A DNA stretch of 64,000 nucleotides from Bradyrhizobium sp. WBAH42 (GTDB taxonomy: Bacteria; Pseudomonadota; Alphaproteobacteria; Rhizobiales; Xanthobacteraceae): assembly GCF_024585265.1 (NCBI RefSeq), contig NZ_CP036533.1, forward strand, positions 2,551,001-2,615,000, in the 5' to 3' direction. Positions 56,090 through 64,000 of this stretch are shown piece after piece. The position numbers were made by a program, and so were the translations under genes. Each line of letters starts with the position of its first letter. Within the stretch, counting starts at the first letter, position 1. The notes under the pieces are model-generated. The model did not search any database. It saw nothing but the letters and a program-made list of their open reading frames with translations, and had not been told where the DNA came from.

Positions 56090-56611
56090 TTACTTCAAAC
56101 TAGAGGCTTCCTTGGTGACTTGCGAACGGGGCGGCTCGATGCGCCAGAATGGATATGCCGCCAATTCTTTCGAATGCTGCCCGAACATATCGACCTGTCT
56201 GCTTGTAAACTCCGCAAGGACGCCGAAAAATTCAGTCGGTGACCCGATCGTCGCAAATCTCAGGCCAAATTCAAAAGCAAATTGCACGTTGGCTCGGGCG
56301 ACCTCAAAAAGCTTCGTTTGATATGCCTGCATGTTTGCCGTGGCTAAAACAAAGCTCTTCGTTTGATCGCTTTCCGTCATTCTCTGACTGACGTCATCTG
56401 GCAAGGCATCCACCCGAGGCTCAATGGTAGGAACCTCGTGGTTAGGATCATCCTGAAGCTTAAGAGGCGGTTCAATCGAAACTGCCGCAACCGAGCGAAG
56501 AAAATTCTCTTTCGGGCTTCTAACAACGGCCTGTTTGTTCCGTTCGGTCCGCACGGCCATTTTCGGATTGCGGGCGCGCTTTGAGGCTGATGCCGGTTTG
56601 CGTTTGCTCAT
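56090..56611 (-). CDS. Phasin family protein
   Basis: A 173-residue protein. The N-terminal 80 residues are basic and Pro-rich. The C-terminal part 'LATANMQAYQTKLFEVARANVQFAFEFGLRFATIGSPTEFFGVLAEFTSRQVDMFGQHSKELAAY' is the amphipathic helical phasin domain that coats polyhydroxyalkanoate granules. ATG 56611 follows TTGGAGCG. It is 358 bases from a PHB-depolymerase-like esterase gene on the same strand, suggesting a shared role in storage polymer turnover. Confidence 0.82.
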   Translation of the reverse strand: MSKRKPASASKRARNPKMAVRTERNKQAVVRSPKENFLRSVAAVSIEPPLKLQDDPNHEVPTIEPRVDALPDDVSQRMTESDQTKSFVLATANMQAYQTKLFEVARANVQFAFEFGLRFATIGSPTEFFGVLAEFTSRQVDMFGQHSKELAAYPFWRIEPPRSQVTKEASSLK

Positions 56612-56969
56612 CTGACGCTCCAATAAAATGGGGTGCGACCACAACGGTCATTTCTGAACGGACAACAGGCTTTGTGAGCTGGCGTTCCAACCCGCGCATT
56701 GTTGGAGTCCCGAGATCAATCGCACGCTCTGCGATGTCGCAACTCCAACCAACAAGCGTATAGCTGGCGATCTTCCAGACCTATACTCAACGGGTGTCGA
56801 TCTGAGAACAATCAGCTCTCCGCTCGTTGTGCTCTCCAGAGACTGCTTTAAGTTGCGGCGACTACGCTCGCATTCGTGCCTTGATCGCGAGACTGGCGGA
56901 TAGAGGCCGGCAAGCTGATCCGGAAGCTCGGCGACGTGCTCGAGGACCCGAGCGCCCTGTGAAGCTGGG
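56612..56969. other. Intergenic region between phasin and esterase genes
   Basis: About 360 bases. Open frames here on both strands are short and show no family similarity. The phasin promoter should be inside it; no clear element recognised. Confidence 0.45.
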
Positions 56970-58154
56970 TTACCCGCCGAGCGAATGCTCGAGGAAGAAG
57001 CGCAGCATTTCCCTTGTGGCATCCGGCCCTTGCGGATCAGTGTAAGACCCGGCGGGGCTGCCGCCTGACCACGCGTGTCCGGCGCCATCGATGTCCCAGT
57101 GTTCCGAGATCGCCCGACCGGCCCCGTCGATCAGGACGGTACGAGTATAGGCATGGCCGTGGGGTACGCGTCCGCGAAGTACCTTCGTCGTCGGCCTCGT
57201 CGCCCTGGCGGACTGCTCGATAATCTGATCGCCATTCTTTGGATGCACCGTAGTGTCGCGATTGCCATGGAAAACGATGGTCGGCACAGAAGTTTTGCCA
57301 TCCGCATTTGCCTTGGAGCCGCCTCCCTGCCGCATGGCGACGAACGCGGAGGGAAGATCGCTCGCGGCCCCGCACGCGAGGCCTGAATGAATACCGACGG
57401 CCGCGTACAGGTCGTTATACGTTGCGCCCATGATCGCGGCGGCGGCCCCGCCGGCCGACAGACCCGCGACGTATACGCGCTTCGGATCGATCGGATGCTC
57501 GCGCATGATCTGGCGGGTAATACCGGCGATCATCGACGGCTCGCCCCCGCCGCGACGCTGGTCGCCGGTGCGAAACCAGTTCCAGCACTTCGACTGGTTG
57601 GCTCCGCTCGGCTGCTCAGGATAGACCACATAGCAATTCTGCTCTTCCGCCAGGAAGTTCATCCGGGTGCCGGCCGCGAAATCGTCCGGCGACTGGGTGC
57701 AGCCATGAAGCATGACTATCAGGGGACGTTGTCCCTGAAAGCGGCTTGGAATGAACAGCTTGTAGGTCCGGCTTCCTGCGGCGTTACTGAAGGTACCGGC
57801 GATAAATTGTGTGCCCTCGGGCACGATGTCCGATGGGGACAGGGGAGCGCGCGTGATCGGACTTCGCAGGCCGACCCCGGGAAAATCCCGCATGCCGTCG
57901 AGCGGTAAAGCGCGTCTGCGTCCCTGAGCAGAGCGGGCCGGCGAGATCGGCGGAGCTTCCCGCTCCTCGACGACGTCGGCAGTGGCGTCGATAGTAAGCG
58001 GATCGAGCGGAAGCCGAGCCTGAGCGGCGCTACGAGACTCCGGTCTTGGAGCGTAACCGCCCTGGAGCATGCGCTGCAGGAGCGCGGTGGCCTCGACCAG
58101 TTGGCCGGCACGCGTAAGGCGGGTTGCTTCGCGGACTATGTCTTGATTCAGCAT
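56970..58154 (-). CDS. PHB depolymerase family esterase (LpqC-like)
   Basis: A 394-residue protein. Residues 1-110 are a low-complexity N-terminal region; the catalytic part is an alpha/beta hydrolase with 'PLIVMLHGCTQSPDDFAAGT', the lipase box GLSAGG (Ser233), 'FHGNRDTTVHPKN' with the Asp, and 'DGAGHAWSGG' with the His. This is the esterase/PHB depolymerase family with the usual C-terminal ending 'DPQGPDATREMLRFFLEH'. No signal peptide, so it probably acts inside the cell on polymer or oligomers. ATG 58154 follows GAGGTG and lies three bases after the RHH gene stop. Confidence 0.85.
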   Translation of the reverse strand: MLNQDIVREATRLTRAGQLVEATALLQRMLQGGYAPRPESRSAAQARLPLDPLTIDATADVVEEREAPPISPARSAQGRRRALPLDGMRDFPGVGLRSPITRAPLSPSDIVPEGTQFIAGTFSNAAGSRTYKLFIPSRFQGQRPLIVMLHGCTQSPDDFAAGTRMNFLAEEQNCYVVYPEQPSGANQSKCWNWFRTGDQRRGGGEPSMIAGITRQIMREHPIDPKRVYVAGLSAGGAAAAIMGATYNDLYAAVGIHSGLACGAASDLPSAFVAMRQGGGSKANADGKTSVPTIVFHGNRDTTVHPKNGDQIIEQSARATRPTTKVLRGRVPHGHAYTRTVLIDGAGRAISEHWDIDGAGHAWSGGSPAGSYTDPQGPDATREMLRFFLEHSLGG

Positions 58155-58157
58155 CGT

Positions 58158-58586
58158 TCACCTCATTCTGTCGGCGAGAGCGGCCTTGACCGCGGGAGTG
58201 GCGTGGAGGGCCCCCAGCACCGAGACCGACGCGATCGTGGCGCGAGCCAACTCGGGAGTGACGTCTTGGGCGATAGTGGCCAAGCCCAAAACATTGATCT
58301 GCAGCATCTCGCCGGCGCGGCGCGCCGCTTCGAGATCCTCGCGCGCGTAGTTGCGCAGCCCGAGGTCTAGGTTCTTCCGGACCGTGGATTGTCTGACGAC
58401 CTCCGCGTGGCGCTCGAGCTGGTTCCGGATTGCTGTCCGAATGAAATCGGTCCGGTTCGAATAGAACCCTTCCTGCACCATGAGATCGACATGACCGAGG
58501 TCGACATAGCCAAGGTTGATCGTGATCTTCTCGGTGTCGGGGACCTTGGGGCGCAGCTCGCGCACATTATCGGCCATGGCTAGCAT
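58158..58586 (-). CDS. Ribbon-helix-helix (CopG-type) regulator
   Basis: A 142-residue protein. 'EKITINLGYVDLGHVDLMVQEGFYSNRTDFIRTAIRNQLERH' is a ribbon-helix-helix DNA-binding domain (beta strand, helix, NRTDFIR helix). The C-terminal 75 residues are helical, of unknown function. ATG 58586 is used; ATG 58577 is possible. It is followed after three bases by the esterase gene, so it likely regulates its own operon through the repeated CATCC/GGATG boxes directly upstream. Confidence 0.78.
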   Translation of the reverse strand: MLAMADNVRELRPKVPDTEKITINLGYVDLGHVDLMVQEGFYSNRTDFIRTAIRNQLERHAEVVRQSTVRKNLDLGLRNYAREDLEAARRAGEMLQINVLGLATIAQDVTPELARATIASVSVLGALHATPAVKAALADRMR

Positions 58587-58632
58587 CCATTCTTACCATC
58601 CGTATGGATGGCATATGGATGCTATCTAGATG
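58584..58632. promoter_or_regulatory. Cluster of CATCC/GGATG half-sites upstream of the RHH gene
   Basis: A perfect palindrome CCATCC-GTAT-GGATGG (58596-58611) is flanked by CATCC at 58584, GGATG at 58617-58621 and AGATG at 58628-58632, giving near-symmetric half-sites. Multiple short boxes like this are typical of ribbon-helix-helix operators. The leftmost box overlaps the gene start. Confidence 0.6.
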
Positions 58633-59101
58633 CTCGTAGGCTTCTTTCAAGGGATAGAGCGGATAGATCCGCGCCCAAGAGCACGAGACTGGATGCTGCA
58701 GCGGGCCGGCGTCTCGATGACCTCGGCGGAGCTCCGGATGGCGCGCATGCCGCACGACCTCTGCCGCGACTACCGAGCTCATTGTGAACGGCGGTCCAGG
58801 TCCTCCAACCCTACTCGTTCGGCCTCGCGAAGGTTCGCTGGAGATCGATCGTACCGGCAGACGTGACGCTGATTCCGCTCTGCTCCTGGCAAACTGCCAC
58901 CCTCGGAAGGCGGCCTCGACAGGGATGGCGCCGACGCAGGCTTGGCGCCCCCGTCCGCTCACCATGGCGCTTCACGCATTTCTCATCTTGTCATTCATCC
59001 TGAATAGTTGTTCAGTCCTTGCGGGGCGATTTGCATCTTTTGCGTGAGAAGCGTTCGGCCGCAGGGCGTGCGGCCGGCGTGTGTGGGACAGGAAGCGCGC
59101 C
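58587..59101. other. Intergenic region between RHH and TetR genes
   Basis: About 515 bases. The left end has the CATCC operator cluster. Near the right end TGAATAGTTGTTCA (59001-59014) is a partial palindrome and may be a TetR-type site. Short frames in between are not supported as genes. Confidence 0.45.
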
Positions 59102-59782
59102 ATGGTTTATCGGCGGACGCATCAAGTGGTGAAGCGCCTTGCGGCGCGGCGCAGCGCGATTTTGGCGGCAGCGCGGGAGGCAGCGGCGGAAGGGGGCATG
59201 GCGGCGGTGCAGATCGCGCCGGTCGCGGTCCGGGCCAATGTCGCAGCCGGCACCGTCTATCGCTATTTCCCCTCCAAGGCCGAGCTGATCTCCGAGCTCA
59301 TTGCCGAGGTCTCCCGCGACGAGCTCGCGGCGATCCGCCGGGCGGCCGATGCCGCGCCGGGGCCGTCCTCGGCGCTGGCGGCTGCGGTCACCACAGTGGC
59401 GGTCCATACGCTGTCGCAGCGTAGGCTGGCCTGGGGCATCCTGGCCGAGCCGGTCGATGTCGATGTCAGCGCCTCCCGCCTCGCTAGCCGGCGCGAGATC
59501 GCCGGCGAGATCGCCTCCCGGATCGACGCTGCGGTGCGCGCCGGCCATCTGCCGGCGCAGGACACCGCGCTCGCCGCCACCGCGCTGCTTGGGGCGCTGC
59601 ATGAGGCTCTCGTTGGGCCGCTCGCGCCCGACAATCTCGAAGATCCCGTCAAGATGCGCGATGCGGTGCAGACGGTGACGCTGCTGGCGCTGCGCGCCGT
59701 CGGCGTCATGGACGCCCGCGCCCGCGGCCTCGTGGTCCAGCAGACGCTGCTGCCGACGACCAAGGCGCTGGTCGGCGCGTAG
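59102..59782 (+). CDS. TetR/AcrR family transcriptional regulator
   Basis: A 226-residue protein with the TetR helix-turn-helix 'RRSAILAAAREAAAEGGMAAVQIAPVAVRANVAAGTVYRYFPSKAELISELIAEV'. The ligand domain includes 'VHTLSQRRLAWGILAEPVDVDVSASRL' and 'LLGALHEALVGPL', seen in regulators near acyl-CoA metabolism genes. ATG 59102 follows AGGAAG. It is convergent with pyruvate kinase and has no divergent partner, so the target is not evident from position. Confidence 0.85.
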   Translation: MVYRRTHQVVKRLAARRSAILAAAREAAAEGGMAAVQIAPVAVRANVAAGTVYRYFPSKAELISELIAEVSRDELAAIRRAADAAPGPSSALAAAVTTVAVHTLSQRRLAWGILAEPVDVDVSASRLASRREIAGEIASRIDAAVRAGHLPAQDTALAATALLGALHEALVGPLAPDNLEDPVKMRDAVQTVTLLALRAVGVMDARARGLVVQQTLLPTTKALVGA

Positions 59783-59817
59783 AAATCGTGCCGCGCGTGC
59801 GGCGGCGAGGTGATCGC

Positions 59818-59846
59818 GCTCAGGCCTTTGCCTGAGCATGCCTTTT
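59818..59846. terminator. Bidirectional terminator between TetR and pyk
   Basis: A perfect 8-bp stem GCTCAGGC / GCCTGAGC (59818-59837) with a CTTT loop, followed by ATGCCTTTTCG on the plus strand. It lies between two convergent genes. Confidence 0.7.
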
Positions 59847-59934
59847 CGCAAAACCCCGGCAAATCCGGCCAAGCAGCCGGCTACTGTGCATGGGGTTGTT
59901 TTTCGACTTTGTGTTTGGCGGCCTCTGGCGAGGC

Positions 59935-61371
59935 TTACAGGTTGGCGTCGCCCTCGGGGCCGACCGAGGCGATCCGTACCATGTTGGTGGTGCCGGGGAT
60001 GCCGAGCGGCACGCCGGCGACGATGATCACGCGCTGGCCGGCGCGGACGAAGCCGTCCCGGAACGCGATCTGGCCGGCGCGGCTGACCATGTCGTCCTGG
60101 TCGCGCGCGTCTTCCGCCACCACGCAATGCACGCCCCAGGCAACCGCGAGCCGGCGGCCGGCGGTGATGTTCGGCGTGATCGCCACGATCGGCGGCTTCG
60201 GCCGCTCGCGCGCCACGCGCACGGCGGTCGAGCCCGACGAGGTCCAGCAGATCAAGGCCGGCAGGTCGAGCGTCTCGGCGATCTGCCGGGCGGCGTCGGC
60301 GATGGCATCGCCCGCGGTGGATTCCGGTGCCGGGCGCTGGGCCATGATCACCGAACGGTAGGTCGGGTCGCGCTCGACCTCCTCGCCGATGCGGTTCATG
60401 GTCGAGACCGCCTCGACCGGGAATTTGCCGGCGGCCGATTCCGCGGACAGCATGATGGCGTCGGCACCCTCATAGACCGCGGTGGCGACGTCGGAGACTT
60501 CGGCGCGGGTCGGCACCGGCGACTGGATCATCGATTCCAGCATCTGGGTCGCGATCACCACCGGCTTGCCGGCGCGGCGCGCCATCCGCGTCATCTGCTT
60601 CTGCAGGCTCGGCACCCGCTCCAGCGGCAGCTCGACGCCGAGGTCGCCGCGGGCCACCATCAGCGCATCGGAAGCCTCGATGATGTCGGCGAGGCGGTCG
60701 ATCGCCTGCGGCTTCTCGATCTTGGCCATCACGGCGGCGCGGCCGCGGATCATCTTCTTGGCCTCGATCACGTCGTCGGCGCGCTGCACGAAGGACAGCG
60801 CGATCCAATCGACGCCGGTGACGAGGGCGGCCTCGAGGTCGGCGCGGTCCTTGGGCGTCATCGCCGAGACCGGCAAATCGGTGTCGGGCAGGCTGACGCC
60901 CTTGCGGTCGCTCATCTTGCCGCCGACCACGACACGGGTCACCGCATGCTCTTTCGAGGTCTCCTCCGCGATCAGCCGCACCTTGCCGTCGTCGAGCAGC
61001 AGCGCATGGCCGGGCCGCAGCGCGGCCAGGATCTCCGGATGCGGGAGATTGACGCGCGTGGCATCGCCCGGCGCCTTGTCGGAATCCAGCGTGAAGGTCT
61101 GGCCGTTCTGGAGCTGGATCGCCCCCTCGGCAAAGGAGCCCAGTCTCAGCTTCGGGCCCTGCAGGTCGACCAGGATGCCGATCGGCCGACCGTAGCTAGA
61201 CTCGACGTTGCGGATCGTCGCGACCAGCTCCCGCATCTTGTCATGCGGGGTGTGGCTCATGTTGATGCGGAACAGGTCAGCGCCGGCCTCGAACAGGCGG
61301 CGGATCATCGCGAGGTCTGAAGAGGCCGGTCCCAGGGTCGCGAGAATCTTGATACGGCGAAGACGCCTCAT
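59935..61371 (-). CDS. pyk: Pyruvate kinase
   Basis: A 478-residue enzyme converting phosphoenolpyruvate and ADP to pyruvate and ATP. N-terminal 'RIKILATLGPASSD' and 'FRINMSHTPHDKM', 'GPKLRLGSF', the metal and substrate loops 'MAKIEKPQAIDRL', 'DALMVARGDLGVELPLERVPSLQKQM', 'GKPVVIATQMLESMI' and 'EGADAIMLSAESAAGKFPVEAV' are all present. ATG 61371 overlaps the stop of the upstream DUF1036 gene by four bases (ATGA), so the two are translationally coupled. Confidence 0.96.
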   Translation of the reverse strand: MRRLRRIKILATLGPASSDLAMIRRLFEAGADLFRINMSHTPHDKMRELVATIRNVESSYGRPIGILVDLQGPKLRLGSFAEGAIQLQNGQTFTLDSDKAPGDATRVNLPHPEILAALRPGHALLLDDGKVRLIAEETSKEHAVTRVVVGGKMSDRKGVSLPDTDLPVSAMTPKDRADLEAALVTGVDWIALSFVQRADDVIEAKKMIRGRAAVMAKIEKPQAIDRLADIIEASDALMVARGDLGVELPLERVPSLQKQMTRMARRAGKPVVIATQMLESMIQSPVPTRAEVSDVATAVYEGADAIMLSAESAAGKFPVEAVSTMNRIGEEVERDPTYRSVIMAQRPAPESTAGDAIADAARQIAETLDLPALICWTSSGSTAVRVARERPKPPIVAITPNITAGRRLAVAWGVHCVVAEDARDQDDMVSRAGQIAFRDGFVRAGQRVIIVAGVPLGIPGTTNMVRIASVGPEGDANL

Positions 61372-61991
61372 GGCTTATTTCCAGGCGGGGGTGGCAGGCC
61401 GGGCGAGCCCGGGGGCGTAGCACCGGGCGGGCTATTGGGCAAACCCGGAACCCCGCCCGGGCCCACCGGACCGGGCAGGCCAGGCACGCGTTGCTGCGCC
61501 GGCTGTTCGTTGGCGTCGGTCAGCTGCACCGTCCAGGCCCGCTGCTCGCCGGTGTCGACCTCGAAATAGCCGGTGCGGTCGTAGCCGCGCGCCAGGCAAT
61601 CCTCGGTGCCGCGGATGGTGAACTCCTTGTCGCGCGAGCACATGAAGGCCTGGCCCGACCATTCGCCGCCGCGGTCGTAGTCGATGGCGTAGATGTAGTA
61701 ATAGCGGGCGACCAGCGTGCCCCGCAGCAACGTCTCGCAGGAGCGGGACGAGATGTTCCACCAGCCCTCGGTGGTCCAGCCCTCGGCATCCTTGTAGCCG
61801 AGCGCAATCCCGACCCGGCTCGAGGTGTTGTTGCAGAGGCGGAAATCGGCGGAGGCGGGGCTGGCGGCAAGGCACAGCAGGGCGACCACCAGCACCGGGA
61901 CCAACCGGGCGGGCAGGGAGATGATGGATTTGAGCTGGTCCTTGGCAAATTTCGTCGCGGGCTCGTCGTCGCGGAAGCTATACCAGATCAT
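61368..61991 (-). CDS. DUF1036 secreted protein with GapR-derived N-terminal extension
   Basis: A 207-residue protein. Residues 50-165 form the DUF1036 domain ('DFRLCNNTSSRVGIALGYKDAEGWTTEGWWNISSRSCETLLRGTLVARYYYIYAIDYDRGGEW'), and the C-terminus is a Gly/Pro-rich low-complexity tail. The signal peptide is about 26-48 ('LPARLVPVLVVALLCLAASPASA'). Residues 7-24 are identical to residues 8-25 of the GapR protein at 62623, because a 56-bp inverted copy of that gene lies here. ATG 61991 is the assumed start, without a clear ribosome binding site. It overlaps pyk by four bases. Function unknown. Confidence 0.78.
   Translation of the reverse strand: MIWYSFRDDEPATKFAKDQLKSIISLPARLVPVLVVALLCLAASPASADFRLCNNTSSRVGIALGYKDAEGWTTEGWWNISSRSCETLLRGTLVARYYYIYAIDYDRGGEWSGQAFMCSRDKEFTIRGTEDCLARGYDRTGYFEVDTGEQRAWTVQLTDANEQPAQQRVPGLPGPVGPGGVPGLPNSPPGATPPGSPGLPPPPGNKP
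61920..61975 (-). repeat. 56-bp inverted copy of the gapR 5' coding region (left arm)
   Basis: Perfect reverse complement of 62642-62697. It encodes the same peptide ([18 protein letters not shown]) in frame with the DUF1036 gene. The flanking bases differ, so the duplication edges are sharp. Confidence 0.95.
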
Positions 61992-62121
61992 TGACGATTT
62001 GGCGTTGGGCCGGGGCCAGCCCGGCCGTGGCCCCTTTGCGCCGCGATATGGCAAAATCTGTGACAGCACCCACCTGATCCCCTAACGCTAACCTCCACCG
62101 GCACGGTTAAGGACGACAGCC

Positions 62122-62427
<306 letters not shown>

Positions 62428-62622
62428 ACGGAACATCGCGGTGCCCTGAGTCGCACCACACAACAGCTTTCTTTGCATCAGTGCAGGAAGGTGTGGGCGC
62501 GCTGTGGACGAGCGTGATGCTTGCTTGAACGCTGGGAGCGCCGACCCTAAGGGTCTACCCAGCACGCGCGGTGAGGGATGCCGGCGTCACCTCGTTTTGC
62601 CAGTTCCATTGGGAGTACCAAG

Positions 62623-62895
62623 ATGGCCACCTCCGCCGCCGTCCGCGACGACGAGCCCGCGACGAAATTTGCCAAGGACCAGCTCAAATCCATCATCGAG
62701 CGCATCGAGCGGCTGGAGGAAGAGAAGAAGGCGATCTCCGACGACATCCGCGACGTCTATGCCGAGAGCAAAGGCAACGGCTACGACGTCAAGGCGCTGC
62801 GCACCATCGTGCGCCTGCGCAAGCAGGACCCCAACGAGCGTGCCGAGGCCGAGACGATCCTTGAAACCTACATGCAGGCGCTGGGGATGCTCTGA
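62623..62895 (+). CDS. gapR: GapR-family nucleoid-associated protein (DUF2312)
   Basis: A 90-residue protein. '[53 protein letters not shown]' is the DUF2312/GapR core, known in Caulobacter as a DNA-overtwisting-sensing nucleoid protein that clamps DNA and stimulates topoisomerases. The full length and helical pattern are intact. ATG 62623 follows GGGAG. Bases 62642-62697 are copied in inverted orientation 670 bp upstream. Confidence 0.88.
   Translation: MATSAAVRDDEPATKFAKDQLKSIIERIERLEEEKKAISDDIRDVYAESKGNGYDVKALRTIVRLRKQDPNERAEAETILETYMQALGML
62642..62697 (+). repeat. 56-bp inverted repeat, right arm (inside gapR)
   Basis: Perfect inverted match to 61920-61975. As it lies in a conserved gene, this copy is presumably the source and the left arm the duplicate. 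Confidence 0.95.
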
Positions 62896-62981
62896 GGCGT
62901 CTCGCCCCCTCGGCGTTGCAGCGCATCAAGCTTGGGCAAAATCTCGGCATCTGCTAGATTGCTCGGTGAAGGGACCGAGCG

Positions 62982-64000
62982 ATGGATGTGCCGGGACCAG
63001 AGCGCAGGCTTGCCGCGGTTCTTGCCGCCGACATGGTCGGCTTCAGCCGGCTGATGGAGGTCGACGAGGCCGGCACCCTTGCGCGCCTCAAGACCCATCG
63101 TGTCGAACTCATTGATCCCGCCATTGCGAAGAATCGCGGCCGTATCATCAAGACGACCGGCGACGGCATGCTCGCCGAATTCCACAGCGTCGTCGATGCG
63201 GTGCTATGCGCGGCCGAGGTTCAGCGCCGCATGGCGCGGCGTAATGCCGATGTCGCGCCGCCGCGGTGGATCCAATTCCGCATCGGCATCAATCTCGGCG
63301 ACGTCATCGTCGATCAGAACGACATTTTCGGCGATGGCGTCAACGTCGCGGCGCGGCTGGAGACGCTGGCCGAGCCTGGAGGAATCTGCATCTCCAGCGC
63401 GGTTCGCGACCAGCTGGGCGAGCGGCTCGATGGCGTCGCATTCGAGGACATCGGCGAGCAGAACGTCAAGAACATCGCGCGCGCCATCCGCGTCTACCGG
63501 ATCCGATTGGAGGATGCGCCGGCAAGCACGCCAGCCGGTGCGACGGCCGCCGCAAAGCCGACGGGCAAGTCGAAGAAGCCGTCGATCGCAGTGCTGCCGT
63601 TCGCCAATATGAGCGGCGATCCGGAGCAGGAGTTCTTTGCAGACGGTCTCACCGAGGACATCATCACCGAGCTTTCCCGCTTCCACGACCTGCTGGTGAT
63701 CTCGCGCAACTCGACCTTCGTGTACAAGGGAAAGTCGGTCAAGGTACAGGATGTTGGCCGCGAATTCGGTGTCGACTACGTCATCGAGGGAAGCGTGCGA
63801 AAGGCCGGGGATCGCGTCCGCGTCACCGTGCAGCTGATCGATGCGGAGACGGATCGGCACATTTGGGCCGAGCGTTACGACGGCGAGCTCAAGGACATCT
63901 TCGCTATCCAGGACGAGATGACCCGGGCGATCGCTGCCACGTTGCCCGGCCGCGTCGAGGCGGCGACGCACGATCGCGCGAACCGCAAGCCGACGGACAA
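62982..64000 (+). CDS. Class III adenylate/guanylate cyclase with TolB-like domain, 3' end outside window
   Basis: At least 339 residues. The N-terminal class III cyclase domain has 'RRLAAVLAADMVGFSRLMEVDEAGTLARLK', 'IIKTTGDGMLAEF' with metal-binding Asp, and 'GINLGDVIVDQNDIFGDGVNVAARLETLAEPGGICIS'. A linker (about 175-195) then leads to a TolB-N/FlgO-like domain ('PSIAVLPFANMSGDPEQEFFADGLTEDIITELSRFHDLLVISRNSTFVYKG', 'VIEGSVRKAGDRVRVTVQLIDAETDRHIWAERYD'). Family members usually end in TPR repeats, here cut off by the window edge. No membrane segment is visible. ATG 62982 is preceded by AAGGGA. Confidence 0.9.
   Translation, partial: MDVPGPERRLAAVLAADMVGFSRLMEVDEAGTLARLKTHRVELIDPAIAKNRGRIIKTTGDGMLAEFHSVVDAVLCAAEVQRRMARRNADVAPPRWIQFRIGINLGDVIVDQNDIFGDGVNVAARLETLAEPGGICISSAVRDQLGERLDGVAFEDIGEQNVKNIARAIRVYRIRLEDAPASTPAGATAAAKPTGKSKKPSIAVLPFANMSGDPEQEFFADGLTEDIITELSRFHDLLVISRNSTFVYKGKSVKVQDVGREFGVDYVIEGSVRKAGDRVRVTVQLIDAETDRHIWAERYDGELKDIFAIQDEMTRAIAATLPGRVEAATHDRANRKPTD

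Overview
The window looks like chromosomal DNA of a high-GC alphaproteobacterium of the order Hyphomicrobiales (Rhizobiales), most likely Bradyrhizobium or a close relative. Supporting this are a complete tol-pal/cpoB/tilS/ftsH block, a GapR-type (DUF2312) protein, DUF1244 and DUF1036 genes, a FeeM-type acyltransferase, many TetR regulators, and short palindromic repeats of the kind common in Bradyrhizobium intergenic regions. This assignment is inference from gene content; no 16S rRNA or tRNA gene was seen.

Layout. 1-6.1 kb: 3'-truncated dctA, divergent uracil/xanthine permease, SDR, CPA2 antiporter with RCK domain, sirtuin. 6.2-7.5 kb: a membrane-anchored GH24-like lysozyme gene lying between two copies of the sirtuin 3' end, as if inserted there. 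7.6-11.4 kb: hydantoinase/oxoprolinase pair hyuA-hyuB. 11.8-14.7 kb: periplasmic PQQ-dehydrogenase with a lanthanide-type D-x-D signature, a mono-haem cytochrome c and a XoxJ/MxaJ-like binding protein. 14.8-19.2 kb: GST with divergent TetR, chemoreceptor, GhrA-like reductase. 19.4-26.4 kb: DGPF/YCII proteins, an ECF42-type sigma factor, SRPBCC and VOC proteins, SDR and TetR, with a cluster of palindromic repeats. 26.5-30 kb: DUF2852, desaturase, CysE-like transferase, DUF2231.

30.3-42.7 kb is the conserved envelope and housekeeping core: tolQ-tolR-tolA-tolB, then a GGDEF-EAL protein and a FeeM-type N-acyltransferase, then pal-cpoB-tilS-ftsH. 42.9-51.2 kb is an envelope-glycosylation-like locus: two paralogous polytopic proteins with GT-C-like acidic motifs, a third polytopic protein, a GtrB/DPM-like GT2, a methyltransferase, an orphan Flp pilin and a GT87-like protein. 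51.3-59 kb looks accessory: an orphan CHASE3 histidine kinase, TerC-like protein, small membrane proteins, a VOC pseudogene with three frameshifts, a transglutaminase-like protein, and a polyhydroxyalkanoate-linked group (phasin, PHB-depolymerase-like esterase, ribbon-helix-helix regulator). 59.1-64 kb: TetR, pyruvate kinase translationally coupled to a DUF1036 protein, DUF1244, GapR, and a 3'-truncated class III adenylate cyclase.

The most unusual structures are: (i) the lysozyme gene bounded by repeated sir2 tails; (ii) a perfect 56-bp inverted duplication that puts the GapR N-terminal coding sequence at the front of the DUF1036 gene; (iii) matched 19-bp operators at a TetR gene and the next gene; (iv) an atypical PQQ-dehydrogenase cluster; (v) the GT-C-like glycosylation locus. 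No CRISPR array, insertion sequence with transposase, or complete prophage was found.
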